64,000 nt of DNA from Cristatella mucedo. Taxonomy: Eukaryota > Bryozoa > Phylactolaemata > Cristatellidae. The notes beneath the pieces are model-generated. The model searched no databases and had not been told where the DNA came from. It worked only from the letters and a program-made list of their open reading frames with translations. Location: NCBI GenBank assembly GCA_009760855.2, contig WPIO01000073.1, positions 953,001 through 1,017,000 of the forward strand, given 5' to 3'. Made by a program: the position numbers and the translations under genes. Below are positions 50,201 to 61,660 of the stretch, in pieces. Each line of letters opens with the position of its first letter. Within the stretch, counting starts at the first letter, position 1.

Positions 50201-53200
50201 GTTTGTGGTTCACTCAAGTCAAAGCCACTTTGCTTTCAACGAGAATGAACTGGCCTAACGTGCAGCACCGTGCCTTTAAGAAGAAATGCAGAGCTTAGCT
50301 TAAGTAGGTCTCTTAGTAATGATCCTTATTAATGATCCTAATGTATTTTGTGTAGCATCCTAAGAGAACCAGATCTCTTATCAGAAGTTGCAAGAGAAAC
50401 GAGCAAGGTATCATGCTTGTACAAGCATGAAAAGCACAAAAGCATCATGCTTAAGCAAGCATGTAACAGCACACCAGAAGGCACTCAGGGCTGCTAGTCA
50501 GTAGTATCTCTGGTTAGTAACACGAACTATGTCATCAGGTAAGCAAAACAGTGACAAAACAAGTTGAGTGGGATACAGGGAAAGCTGAGTGGAACAGGTG
50601 CACTTGAGTCGAGACTTGAATTATACAAATTAGTGTAGGTGGTTAGGGTAGTAAATAGGGGATTGCTAGTAAGGAGCAGTTACGAAGAAAAGTGCCTTCT
50701 CCACTGGCAGCTTTATCTCGTTTAAAATCGTTGTCCGAACGATGGCCGTGGAAGTGCAGCAGTGTGGGATTTCAGTGCAGCAATAGCAGCTGCCAGTAAT
50801 CAAGAGTAGGGCCAGCTAATGAGCGTGTTGCAAGGGCCCTGGTGCTCTGGGCAGCTGGTGCTGCTGTATCAGTCCAACTAAGCAAGCGCAGGTTAAGCTG
50901 TCGAGGGCTTTGGAATTGAAGCTTGTGGCAGCTTTGACTGGCATACGCCCTTGAGCTCTTGCTGTGGGTGGCTGAATTTCTTCGACTTACTGAGATAATG
51001 TGGCCACCCCTATAAGGTTTTGCTTCTCTGCTCTGTGCATACCGTCTCACCTGCTGGTTCCACATCATTTTTAAACGGTACGAGAATATGCTCTCTATCC
51101 CTGGATACTTAGACTTGATGCTATTGCAATCTTGATTGCAGTTGCAGCGTTCGTCACTCTTAAGACCGTCATCATGATTCTTGTATTGCTTATGCAGCAA
51201 CTGTTCTAAATAAATTGCAGCCCGACCAAGATGGGTCTCCTAGACCCAGCAACTAGCGATGGGAGAGTGATCTTTTTTCTGCCGTGGCAAAATTCCACCA
51301 TAGCAGGTATGCTGTCTGTGTTCTTGCTGAAGAAGCACGTGTAGCACTAGCTTTGTGTGAGGTGACTTTGTTGCGCTCGTGGGCCAAGCGGCTTTGTTTT
51401 GGAAAATGGGTTGCAAGTCCTAGTGCTGTACACCGCCTTTGCTGCCCTGCCGAATAGTGTCCCCAGTTGAAACAGCTTCTACTGGCCAGTGCCGGGCTGC
51501 ATTCTAACATGCCAATATTGCTGATGGATTGAGCTCATCCGATTTTCAGCTTTATTTTGTATTTGTCCTTGCTGCTTGCCCCACTCCCTTACTCTGCCCT
51601 TTCCTGCTCTTTTCGTCCTCGTCTTCTTAGCTGATCTAACAGCCTCTTTTGTATAGCAACAGAAGGGCCTTGACGGCTTTCACCACCGCTTGCAGCAGCG
51701 ATAAACAATCGCCCACCACAGTATTCGAAACCACGACCTCGTGGCCGAGGTCATGAAAAGCATCCGCCTTACCTAGTGAGACATCACAGCTCACCACTTC
51801 CTCTCCTTGTCGTCGGCCTCCTCCTCGCCTTCCTACTACTTATCCTCCCAGTCCTGGTCATCCGACACCTCTTCTGACTTCTTATCTTCCTACTTCTTGT
51901 CCTATTCCCCTAAACATGTTACACTTGTTATTCATTGAGCATGCTACCACTGATTATTCGATCTTGCTTCCTTCACAGCAAATGTAAAAGTGCCTAGAAA
52001 GAGATTGAGTTCTCTGATGGCGCTATAACAAACGTACTGTTATTATTATTATTAATAATAATCATCCTCATACTCCTCGTCCTCCCACTTCTCGCCCCCC
52101 TCCTACTCGTCCTCCTAATAATCCTTCTACTCATGGGCAGCTTACTCTTCGTCAGCCTACTCTTTGTCTTACTCCCCTTATTCTCCTACTCCTCATCCTC
52201 ATTCCACTCTACGTCCTCCCACTCATTGTCCTCCAAATCCCTGTTTTCCTACTTCTCTTCGTCCTCCTACTTCTTGCCCTTCTCGTCATCCTTCCTCTGT
52301 CCTTGGCTGCCTCCGTGTTATGTCCTCCCCTGCTCCCACTGGTCTTTGTCCTTTTCATTTTTGTCCTAGTCATCCCTTCTTGCTCTAACCCATCTTCCTC
52401 GTAGTCATAGGAGTTCACGTCCTTGTCCTCCAGAGTCTCGACGTAGTCCTGCTTTATCTTCATCTGCCTCTCCGTCGCTCACTCTATGTCGTCTGTCTTT
52501 CTCCTTCTGCATCTTTCTGTCTTCATGTTCAATCATCTTGTCAAACACTGCGCACCTGCCTTTCCCCATGGCCTTATCATTTCTTTAAATCCCGTGCAAT
52601 ATTGCACACAGCTGTAAATATTGTTGCTAAGATGGGCACCAATGGTGTAAGATGGGCACCAAGATCCGCACGTGGATGGCAGCACATTTTCTAAAACTAA
52701 ACGATGATAAAACTAACTTACTAGTTATGGGCAAACCCAGTATCATTCAGAAATTGGAAAAGCTGACGCTCAAAATTAGCTCTTCCAGCATATTTCCCGT
52801 TAAATCAGCTCGAAATCTAGGTGTCATGTTCCAAAGTGACCTCTTGTTAGACGACCACATCAGCTCCACAGTGAAGTCTGCCTACTTTCAGCTACATAAC
52901 ATTGCTAAAATTCGGGGTTGTTTAGATAGGGATACCACCTCTAAGTTGGTCCGTGCATTTGTGACATCCCGTCTTGACTTCTGTAACTCACTGCTTGCTG
53001 GCCTACCGGCATGTGCAATCAGGCGATTACAGATAGTGCAAAACTCTGCAGCTAGGCTTGTCTGTCGTAAGCGTAGCAGTTGCAACATTACACCACTTCT
53101 CGCCGACCTGCACTGGCTACCAGTGAAGCAACGGATTGACTTCAAGGTTTTTTTCGCTCACTTTTAGGTCACTTCATTCTTTGGCTCCAGCCTACCTATC

Positions 53201-55461
53201 AGATCTACTCCCCCACCAGGCCAAACATCGTGCCACCAGCTTTTCGGAATCCAACAGTTTATCAATACCTCGTACAAACCTCAAATCCTCTGAAGACCGT
53301 GCATTTAGTTCGTATGCTCCCAAAGCCTGGAACTCCCTCCCGACCTGCGTCAGAACATCCCCTGACCTGACCACATTTAAAAAGAACTTAAAAACACGCC
53401 TATTTATGATAGCATTAAGTGGGTACCTGTGATTCGTCCTTCATGTGCTTATGCATGCTGACACTGTGCATGCTGCCACTAACCACATTTGCATGCTGAC
53501 CCTGTGCATGTCACCCCTAACCATGCTATTCATGTTGTTTATCAAGCATGGTATTACTCAATATTCAATCGCGCTTCCCTTCGCAGCAAATGTGAAGCAC
53601 CTAGATGGAGATTGAGATCTCTGAGGGCGCTTTATCAAGTGCATTACTATGATTATTTTTATTATTATTAATATTATTATTACCTTACTAATTATCTTCG
53701 GGGATTAATCAAACTCGACTAGTCTTTTTTTACCGGTGGTGTTCAAACATGCCGTCTTTGATGCATACTTTAGATGGCTTAGAATGAAGATTTCAAAGAT
53801 ATTCGAAGGCATTCGATCGTGCTTCCTTTGCAGGAAATGCAAAATGCCTAGAACGAGACTGAGTTCTCTGAGGGAGCTATAAAAGTTTATTATTATCATT
53901 ATCATTAATGCTGCCGACTTCTTATCTAGTGCTGAGACGAATTGTTTCATTAGGCTCAGGATGATGGGCAAAGTGGTGGTTAGCATGAAGCGATCCACCT
54001 GGAGATCGACTTGGTACTGGATGTGGTCCTGCTACCCACGGACCCCTTGGACCAATCCATGGTCGTAAGTCCACGTGGGAGTGCATGGTGGGGACTGCGG
54101 TCCCAACTGCAAAGATAGCTAGGAAAATTCGGAAAAACCTCCTATGGAGACCCATCAGGAGGAACGCCACCATTTGAAGTTTCCGATGACCACCACCCCC
54201 CCAGCCAAACATGTGTAGTTAACCTTGAAATTTAGGTAGTTCTCAGTGGCACTCGACCATGTTGTCGTTTTTCTTGTTGGCACTCAATCAAGATGTCGTT
54301 TTAAGAAAACTCGAGATGTCAGCAGTCTGTCACCTTGCTGGACATGTTTAGTTTTTGGGCTCCTCAGCATTTCATGAAATGTTGAGTGTCAATCTTCCTT
54401 GCAACTTGTTGGCAAGTAGCTGGTGTGTTACCTATGAATGTGGGTCAGAGAAGAATCAGTCTCTCAACAGGTACCGTAGCTCTCTAGGCTCAGCAAACTT
54501 GCTGTCTTCAGTGATAGTCACAAGGGCTGACTCAGTCCGTTGACATCAATCTGGAGTTAGTTCCCATTGAGACGGGACTTCACAGGCAATACAGAATTTC
54601 CTCCAGTGGGACCCAAGACTTGGATCGTGCAGTGCCAGTGCCTTGCCACTGAGCAAAGACTTAATGGGTGGGTGGTCTGCTCCTGCTTCCGAGACCACGT
54701 CGTGTACCTATACATTCAGGCTGTTTCTTTATGTGCTGCTTTTCTTATTGCAGTCTTCTCTAGTCAATTATGCAGTAAGCTCATCAATTGCGGTCGATGA
54801 GTCTCGAGTGCAGAGTGTGCTGGTGAATAGTGGCATGTGTCAGTCAAGAAACTAATGACAGACTGCTTGCAAGGATCGTCCTTTGTGTGTGTGGGTGCGC
54901 GCATGCATGCGTGCATGCCTGTGTCAGGAAGTTGAAAGATTGCTAACACATCAGTTGACATATTCCCAGCAAACAGAAACTAACTGCCAGGGACCGGGTC
55001 AGTCGCCGTCTTTGTCTTCATACTAACCAGCACCGACTGCGCAGTACCACTCGAGTGGTTTTTTCTGCTGGTACAGTTCTAGCTCGACCTTTATTTGTTT
55101 TTGTTCTATCAAGGCACGACTGACAACAAATGTACACTCACTGACAACCCCTCTCCGACCGAGTCCGAGATAGAATTCATATTAAGTGAAATAAAGAACT
55201 ATTTGAATCAAGACGTTCAAGGTAATACCAAACCTGTCTTGCTTTTACCCAGAAGCCTGAGCTTCAGCCTCACTCCATTGGCCAGCAATTAATGAAGCTA
55301 TTACATATCGTTTGCTGTTATCTTAGTACGAAGAGGAGACGTGCTGTCAGCATGGACTGGAATCAGGCCGCTTGTGATGGATCCCAGCAAATCTGACACC
55401 CAGTCGCTGGCACGGAACCACATTATAGAGGTCAGCAGAGACAAGCTGATCACGATTGCTG
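40909..55461 (+). CDS. GPD2: Mitochondrial FAD-dependent glycerol-3-phosphate dehydrogenase, 5' part
   Basis: Inner-membrane flavoenzyme oxidising glycerol 3-phosphate to dihydroxyacetone phosphate and passing electrons to ubiquinone. Coding exons: 40909-41004, 42682-42874, 45839-45963, 46101-46198, 48569-48732, 48859-49020, 49138-49288, 51221-51306, 55114-55221, 55327-55461. All phases agree, giving 440 of about 720 residues. N-terminal hydrophobic stretch [18 protein letters not shown] (about 10-27); FAD Rossmann motif [10 protein letters not shown] (79-88); then [64 protein letters not shown] and [17 protein letters not shown]. Exon 8 opens by completing the Ser of YYS. The last visible exon ends LITIAG, so GKWTTYR and the C-terminal EF-hand region must lie past 64000. 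The intron after 49020 has two possible in-frame acceptors. No defect seen. Confidence 0.93.
41234..41375 (+). repeat. Dispersed repeat C, copy 2 (GPD2 intron 1)
   Basis: Partner of 40540-40690, in direct orientation about 690 bases away. Divergence is moderate. It has no recognisable promoter boxes or tail. Confidence 0.75.
42109..42256 (-). mobile_element. SINE-B copy
   Basis: Reverse: tail GCCCTAAGAGAGCGTGACCT, ATTCAGGCATCTCC, then B box GGGCTCGAGCCC and A-box end CCACTCGGCCAAACGAGCTC. Contains a short internal duplication of the TTGGTC block between the boxes. Confidence 0.8.
43478..44012 (+). mobile_element. LINE-A copy in GPD2 intron 2
   Basis: Starts in the [18 protein letters not shown] part of the frame, continues through [20 protein letters not shown], then the 3' UTR, the stem-loop AAAGCGCCTAGAAAGAGATT with GAGGGCACTTT, and an ATT tail. 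Followed almost at once by the LINE-B copy. Confidence 0.9.
44106..45010 (-). mobile_element. LINE-B copy in GPD2 intron 2
   Basis: Reference copy of the second family, about 900 bases, 5' truncated. The minus strand shows short open stretches interrupted by stops. It is colinear with 13055-13790, and its 3' end matches 62826-63022. Assignment as a reverse-transcriptase element rests on its general likeness to LINE-A layout and is not certain. Confidence 0.6.
46421..46476 (-). mobile_element. SINE-B tail fragment
   Basis: ATTCATTTGTATAGCACCCT then GGTGCTTTACACATGC: the extreme 3' end of SINE-B in reverse, middle lost. Confidence 0.5.
46592..46866 (+). repeat. Dispersed repeat D, copy 1 (GPD2 intron 4)
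   Basis: Colinear with 49629-49980: GCCATTGAA, CTATTC-AAGA, GAAGTCTCTTTA-CCTCTGGG, CAGTCAGC, GATGTGGAAACTTGAG and CAGGGTT. Same orientation. Confidence 0.7.
47003..47270 (+). repeat. (TG)n then (TA)n microsatellite
   Basis: About 185 bases of TG with TC interruptions, then some 80 bases of TA broken by AATTTGT. Long frames of Cys-Val or Thr-His here are artefacts. Abuts a truncated SINE-B copy. Confidence 0.97.
47268..47352 (-). mobile_element. SINE-B copy, 5' truncated
   Basis: Reverse: TAGCATCCTAAGAGAACTTA, TCAGGCGCTTCACATG, B box GGGCTCGAGCCC. The A-box half is missing. Confidence 0.75.
47840..47990 (+). mobile_element. SINE-A copy
   Basis: Head GGGTCTTAGTCCAGAGGTAA, B-box remnant GGGTCTGAGTC, CAGCAGGCATTTC, GTGATAGC, tail GCTGCTAAAT. 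Diverged. Directly followed by a LINE-A copy in opposite orientation. Confidence 0.6.
47993..48386 (-). mobile_element. LINE-A copy, young, in GPD2 intron 4
   Basis: Reverse copy with an AAT-repeat tail at its left, intact stem-loop, 3' UTR and the end of the coding frame. Nearly identical to 27930-28310; the two differ in where they are truncated at the 5' side. Confidence 0.9.
49629..49980 (+). repeat. Dispersed repeat D, copy 2 (GPD2 intron 7)
   Basis: Partner of 46592-46866 with an extra ~70 bases near 49880-49925. Two introns of the same gene share this sequence, so it is either an interspersed repeat or an internal duplication. Confidence 0.7.
50345..50395 (-). mobile_element. SINE-B or LINE-A tail fragment
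   Basis: TGTAGCATCCTAAGAGAACC, then ATCTCTTATCAGAAG. Tail hairpin remnant in reverse. Confidence 0.5.
51629..51796 (-). mobile_element. SINE-A copy
   Basis: Reverse: AGCTGATCTAACAGCCTCTT, TTGTATAGC, GGGCGATTGTTTATCGC on the minus strand, damaged B box, and GCCTTACCTAGT at the A-box end. Full length. Confidence 0.8.
51805..52510 (+). repeat. Pyrimidine-rich CTCCT/CGTCCTC minisatellite
   Basis: Long one-sided C/T-rich tract built from variants of CTTCTCGTCCTCCTA and similar, split by a LINE-A tail at 51925-52065. The apparent Ser-rich frames are low complexity. Confidence 0.85.
51925..52065 (+). mobile_element. LINE-A 3' end fragment within the minisatellite
   Basis: ATTGAGCATGCTACCACTGA, CTTGCTTCCTTCACAGC, AAAAGTGCCTAGAAAGAGAT, GAGTTCTCTGATGGCGC and a TTATTATTATT tail. 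Confidence 0.85.
52640..53690 (+). mobile_element. LINE-A copy, longest and best preserved (GPD2 intron 8)
   Basis: About 1050 bases. An intact frame at 52652-53167 reads [40 protein letters not shown] and [20 protein letters not shown]. One frameshift near 53145 leads into [20 protein letters not shown] and the C-terminal [20 protein letters not shown]. The 3' UTR, stem-loop and tail follow. It is 5' truncated just after the YADD region and so not autonomous. Confidence 0.92.
53808..53910 (+). mobile_element. LINE-A 3' end fragment
   Basis: CATTCGATCGTGCTTCCTTT, AAATGCCTAGAACGAGACTG, CTCTGAGGGAGCTATA and a TTATTATCATTATC tail. It begins about 120 bases after the previous copy ends. Confidence 0.8.
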
Positions 55462-56374
55462 GTAAGGCTGGCACTAATACGATGCGCCCAGGCTGCATTT
55501 GGTAGCCATGCATAATACTGTTCTGTGGTTTTTGGCTTTCCAAGGCATCGTCGATTTCTTGCACCTCGAGTGTTGTAGTGCTTCATTGGTACTACAAAAT
55601 AATATTTATCCGAAACGGTTACTATGTCGGAAGATGGAAATCGCCCCAGATACTGCAAAAAACAGGGCTATTGCCAATGCTTGTGACCTGTTAAGAAAAC
55701 AAAGGTCGTAGCATACAAGATTTGTTGCAAAAGTTTCTAGCTCTTGCAAATCCCATGCTTTGCTGAAGTTTTATTTCATTGGCCAGCAGTCTGGCAAACA
55801 CTGAACTATCAGAGGTCGAATCTAGGGAATTATTTTGGGCCAGCACTGTATGTATGTGTGCGCGTCCATCTGTAACCTTATAAAGTCACAAAGACTTAGT
55901 GGGGCTCATGTCGAGACTTGTTTATAGCATGCTCGGTGAGCATAAACTCACGGGATTGGAGATCACTTGATCACCTAATTTTGTGAGTTTGGGTTACAGT
56001 GTTGTACTGACCCAAAACGCATCTTCTGATCAGGATGTTGCTCCCGTGTTGTACCAAGATCTCCAGGGGTGACTACAGGCAGTTTGGCTAGCACTTTATC
56101 TTTTCGACTTTTAGGGAAACCCTGTGCAGCCTTTCATGTTGGCTTGCGCTGGGTTGTTACTGCCTTTTATAGAATAACTCTTCCCATTTTCAGATGTAAC
56201 GACTAGGTGGTAAAACGCTTGCCCTGACCGTGGATGCTCTGAAGGTGGTTTTTCTGCCTAATAGCCACATCTCGGGTCGATTGCTTAGGTCATCTGTTGA
56301 CTGAATGGTTGCTATATGTTCTTCAATCCTGAATAGCTTCGAAAGGATAAGTAGCATCAACTGAGATGTCATGG

Positions 56375-56376
56375 TT

Positions 56377-56446
<70 letters not shown>

Positions 56447-56462
56447 GCTCTCTTGCTCTCTC
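56375..56462 (+). repeat. (TC)n microsatellite
   Basis: More than 30 TC units, nearly uninterrupted until a CGGCTC break at about 56443. Confidence 0.97.
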
Positions 56463-56497
56463 TTAAGGATTTGGGAATGATTATAGGCACTGCTTAA

Positions 56498-57290
56498 CGA
56501 CCAGAGCAGTTGGTGGAGTGAGAAGTGTGAGGAGTAAGTATTTTAGATAGCTTAGCTGGAGTAAGAGAATGAAGGAGCCTACAGGTAGAAGTGTTTGACA
56601 GTACCTTGAAGTCAGGACCCAGTGTAGATCGACAAGAAGTGGTCTAATATAGCAGTTGTGGCAGTCACGGCAGAAAAGCCTAGCTGCTGAATTTTGCATC
56701 AACTGAAAGTATCTTATTGCACAGGCAGCATACATGCAAGTACAAAAGTTTAACCGAGATGTCACAGATGCATGGACTAACTTGGCTGTGGTAGACTTGC
56801 TGAGCGTTCACATTTTTTGGCAATATTCAGTAGCTGAAAGTAGGCAGACATTACTGTGGTGCTGCTTTACTCACCGAGCCGAATGTCATTTTGGAGTAGG
56901 ACACACTGATTCCATGCTTAGGCTACAGGGGATATGCTAGCTGATTCCATTGTGAGAGTAAGAGGTTGCAAGTTTCTGAATGACATTAGATTGTACCATA
57001 ACTATTATTATTATAATTATCAAGTTAATTTCACCATCTTTCATTTTGAGAAAGTTTGGTACAATGCAAATGTGAGTTCACCAATATGAACTGCGATGGT
57101 TTGGAGAGTTTGAGGTGCTGGAAGGCAGACAGGGTTCAAATTACAGGTAATCCTGAAAGTCATCTGCATTGAAATAAAAGGCCATATTGTGCTTTGCAAA
57201 TACATCGGCAAGAAGAAGAATATAGATTGTGAAGACAAGAATGCCCAGGTGAGATGATGATACAACAAGGACTTGGTGATCAGAAGTGTC
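56498..57290 (-). mobile_element. LINE-A-related copy, old
   Basis: Reverse. Read on the minus strand: TSRLNFCTCMY, ACAIRYFQLMQNSAARLFC and IRPLLVDLHW, then upstream a decayed palm region. Divergence from LINE-A is high enough that this may be a sister subfamily. Confidence 0.75.
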
Positions 57291-57631
57291 GGACGCTGCC
57301 GAGAGATCTAGGAGAACTAGCAGAGAGGCTCTAAGTTTGTGGAATGATTTTGCTTGAAAACTTTACTGGAACTTAATTTCCTTACTTTGATATTTTTGTA
57401 AAGGAGTTCTTCTGGTGTGCAGCTACTCACTCATATGTTTGATAGGAACGGGTAAAGGAAGACTGAGCAGTAGCTATTTTTATCTCTCCCAGTGATAGTT
57501 TCTTGATAAGAGACCTGACGCAGCCTATTTTGAGGATTCTGGGACAAAACTTAAGAGACTAAGGATATATTTATTTTGCTGGTTATCGTGGACAGCAGAA
57601 AATCTGTGCACACTGAAGGACGACAGTAGGT

Positions 57632-58420
57632 GTGGTGCCGGGTGAGCATGCAAGTGTGGTTAGTGGCAGCATGCAACAGTGTCAGCATGCATAAGCACAT
57701 AAAAGACAAATCACATGGACTCACTAAATGCCTGTCATAAATAGGTGCGTTTTTAATTTAATTTTAAATGTGATCAAGTCAGGGGATGTCGTGACGCAAG
57801 TCGGAAGTGAGATTCAGGCTTTGGGAGCATACGAACTAACTGCACGGTCTCCAAAGGATTCGAGGTTTGTACGAGGCATAGGTAAACAGATTCCGAAAAG
57901 CTGGTGGTACGATGCTTGGCCTGGTGGGGGAGTAGATCTGATAGGTAGGCTGGAGCCAAAGAATGAAGGGACCTAGAAGTGAGTGACAAAATCTCAAAGT
58001 CGTTACGCTGCTTGACCGGGAGCCAGTCAGTGCAGGTTGGCGACAAGTGGTGAGATGTGTGAACTGCTACGCTCACGACAGACAAGCCTAGCTGCAGAGT
58101 TTTGCACCAGCTGTAAGCGCCTGAGTGCACATGCCGGTAGGCAAGCAGTGAGTTACAGAAGTCAAGACGGGATGTCACAAATGCATGGACCAACTTAGAG
58201 GTGGTATCCCTATCTAAACAAGCCCAAATTTTAGCAATGTTATGTAGCTGAAAGTAGGCAGATGATTGTGGAGCTGATGTGTTCGACTAACGAAAGGTCA
58301 CTTTGGAACATGACACCTAGATTCCGTGCAGATTCAGTAGGAGATATGCTGGCAGAGCCAATTTTGAGCGTCAGCCTTTCCAATTTTTGAATCACACTTG
58401 GTTTGCTCATAGCTCATCTT
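57632..58420 (-). mobile_element. LINE-A copy
   Basis: Reverse, about 790 bases, covering 3' UTR through [21 protein letters not shown] (frame shifted) to the ISPTESARNLGV-equivalent region. It lacks the extreme 3' stem-loop and tail, so it is truncated at both ends. Confidence 0.88.
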
Positions 58421-58533
58421 GATCGAAAAAACTACTAGATCGTCACAAGGATTGCTAGGTTTTTATTCAGATGTGGTTGCGGTTAAGGAAGTAATTCCCA
58501 TGTGTTTTTTCCTGGCTACACATAAACAAATAG

Positions 58534-58672
58534 TAGCTGATTTGACTGCCTTATTTAGATAACAGCAGAAGAGCCTTAGCTGCTTTCGCAACCACTTTCA
58601 CGTGGTAATAAAGGATTGTCCACGAGCCCATGACCTCGGTCGTGATTAGTGAGCACCTTACCTTCTTTGCTA
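58534..58672 (-). mobile_element. SINE-A copy, degraded
   Basis: Reverse: AGCTGATTTGACTGCCTTAT, AGAAGAGCCTTAGCTG, CACGTGGTAATAAAGGATTG, damaged B box GAGCCCATGACCTC, and GCACCTTACC. Confidence 0.65.
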
Positions 58673-59734
58673 CCACGGCCCTGTTTTGTTGCCCTAGGCA
58701 AACTGGCTGGTTGTGCTGCATAATAAGTCAGAAAGGCTTTTATAACGCAGGGCTTTTTCTGTGCTATTTTCTGCTTCCACTCACTCCTCTTCTCTATAAA
58801 TGGTTTGATTGCAGGCACTTAAAGGAGAAACAGTTTTGCATATTACGGTTTTTTGCTTGTACTGGCAACGCTGGATGTATTTCTAGTTCACCTTAAATTA
58901 AACTCGATATCCATAAGTATGACTACTGGCTGGGTTCTAGCATATTCTGTGGAGTCACGGACGTGGGGAGTCAAACATGGTAAAGTCCTTTTTTGACAAC
59001 ATTGATAGGGCTTATTGGAACAACTTACACAAAAAAGGCATGCAGTGTTATCTCATACATGTCAGTTTTCTCTGCTATTAGTGGTGTGTCTGCTCTTGGC
59101 TCTTGAATTAGTAAACTGCACCATCTGCTTGCCAATCAAAATGCCTTTTAAGTTGCATTTAGGCTGCATGCAAGTTCCTGGATTTAGTCCCATCCGATGA
59201 GCTGCACTAACTCCTGCTGTTAAGTTGCAGCTGCCAAGTTGAGCCGATCGAATGATGGTTTCCCCTTTCTAAGAAACAGTGCTCTTAATTCTTATCCCGT
59301 CCTTTTGCCCGTGGAGTTGCTAGCCAGACCGCACTGCTTTGCTTTTCTGGTGTTAGCTGATTGCGAGCAGGGCAGTCATATGCAGGTCCCTGTTGTTTTT
59401 CTTCATCGAACTCGGCACCCCACTACCATGCTCCTGGTGCAATTGCAAAGGAACCAGTGAGCATGTGCATTAGGCTGAAGCCCTCCCATTCCAGTGGCAT
59501 CATCTTAACTACACATAGCCTCAGGCTTTAGAGAGCTACCGCAGTGCAGATCTTGTGTAATAGACTAAGGAAGTTGTAATGCTCAGTATGCCACAGCATA
59601 ATCTGCAAAAGCCGCATATCAGATTGGCTGCTAATTAGGCTGCCATTCCTAGTGCTTGCTACCTGTCAGATAGCTGATGCTAACTGTTCGGAGTGACCGT
59701 CAAGCAGACCTGCAAACTAAATTAAAAGCATCTG

Positions 59735-60020
59735 TCAAAACAGCCTGTTTATAGGAACACCAACAGACTTTGTTCTAAAGCAATCCAATCCCTCCCCAAT
59801 TAAGGAATGAATGTGACTAAATGCTGGGGTCACGTAGCTAGTGTGAAGGTGGCTTTAGAAGCAGTTCTTGTATGGTTCTGGTAAAACAGCCTGTTTATGG
59901 GAATGCCAGCAGACTTTGTTCTGAGCAACCCAACTCCTTCCGAATAGAGGGATGCATCTGACTAAATGCAGGGGTCATGTAGCCAGTCTAAAGGTGGTTT
60001 TAGAAGCAGTTCTTGTACGG
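59735..60020 (+). repeat. Tandem duplication of ~144 bases
   Basis: Units 59735-59875 and 59878-60020 share AAACAGCCTGTTTAT-GGAA, CAGACTTTGTTCT, GACTAAATGC-GGGGTCA, AAGGTGG and TTTAGAAGCAGTTCTTGTA. The identity is high, so it is fairly recent. Confidence 0.85.
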
Positions 60021-61124
60021 TTGTGCTCTATTAGCACCGTGGCACTGAAACCAAACACAGTGGCAGAGCCAATATGAAAATCAGTCTTCTATCTATGCTA
60101 CTTCGTATGTTTTATTTGAGAATGTTTTTTTTTCAATTTTCGTGAGAAGTGGATGTGAACTTTTCATGTGGGGTTTGGTAGTTAATTTACCTGTAACACG
60201 ACTCTCTTGTTCGTGAACTATGGCATTATCGTGAATTATTCTGCAGCTTAATCAGTCACAAGTTTGCATGCACGGTGGGATCGGCATGTGAAGTGCTGCG
60301 TTCCTCCAGTTTCTCTTTAATCTGCCTGTCCTCTGCAATCGCCTTTTGGATACAAGGTGTGACTCATTTTCATCTTGGATTGTGTGCTAAGTGTGGGCCT
60401 GATAAGCTGTAGTTACTGAGCAAACTGGCCAGGTCTGTACAGCCGACGCATACTCCCAGACTCTCATTGAAGGTTCTTGCACCCCTCACTACTCAGTATT
60501 CGGGATGGCCAGAGCACAAATCAAAGCCACTGGAGCATGGGGTAATTCCGGCCAGCCGAGGGTCATCCAGCAGTATCCTCTTGGGGGGGGGAAGCTATAG
60601 TAGTTCTACTTATAGGTTTGTTTCTCAAAAGAGGGTTAAAATGAGACTTCTCTAGCCCTTTGCATGACTTGCAACTCTTTGCCAAGGCCTGCTAGCTGCA
60701 TACCATTGCTATAGTTCTAAACTCGGGTTGCATAAAAACTGACATCGGTTTGGCCAATGCTTATACGGGTGACCAGCTGTCGGTGCATGTGCGTTCTGGG
60801 CTGTGCTCTTGTTGTTTTCTTGCGCTACTTGTCTCGAAGGTTGCACCAGCCGACCGTCTTCGGTGCGTCCAACGAAGAATCGCAGTCCAAGCCAGCATTG
60901 CATAGATATGCCTAAGAGCAGCTCAGCGGGTTGAAAAAGTTATAAATTGCCACCGGTTGGCTGCCAGTGGCTAGGCTGCCGAATGGGCTCCAATGACTCT
61001 TCCCTGGGTTGACGCAGGGACAAAACGACCGGCTGTTGTATGTGCTCGTCCAGAAGTAGTAAGGCCATTTGGAACCCTTTGTACAGTTAATGTCGTGATA
61101 CTGGCTGAACTGGCTCCCAGTAAA

Positions 61125-61660
61125 GGAACACATCGACATCATCAGCTCTGTCATTCACTTTCAGGTCCCTCCACTCTTTGGCTCCAGCGTACCTATCAGA
61201 TCTACTCCCACACTAAAGGCTAAGCATCATACAACCCGCTTTTCTTAATCTAATTGTTTACCCACACCTCGTACGAACCTCTAATCCTTATATGACCATG
61301 CCTTTAGTTAATGTGCTCCTAAAGCCTGGAATTTACTTTTCCTACTGGCGTTTCGACATCCCCTGACTTGACCACATTTAAAAAGAAACTATAACGCATC
61401 TATTTATGACAGCATTTAGTGGGTCCCTGCAATTCGTCCTTCGCTTGCTTATGCGTGCTGACACTGTGCAAGCTGCCACTAGCCATATTTGCATGCTGAC
61501 CCTGTGCATGTCACCTCCAACTAAGTTATGCTTGCTTTCATTGAGCATGCTATCACTAACCTCGTGCTTCCTTTTCAACAAATGTGAAGTGCCTAGAAAG
61601 AGAAAAGTTCTCGGATGACGATATAACCAGCGTATTAGTATTTGTGTTATTATTATTAGT
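61125..61660 (+). mobile_element. LINE-A copy
   Basis: Begins at the CGACATCATCAGCTCTGTC equivalent of IDFKVLSL, continues with TTTCAGGTCCCTCCACTCTT, a damaged SLPIPRTNL region, CCTGACTTGACCACATTTAA and the 3' UTR, and ends with a partly eroded stem-loop and a TTATTATTATT tail. Confidence 0.88.

Noticed and set aside
52133-52388. Ser/Pro-rich frames resembling a low-complexity protein
   Set aside because: They are translations of the pyrimidine-rich minisatellite.
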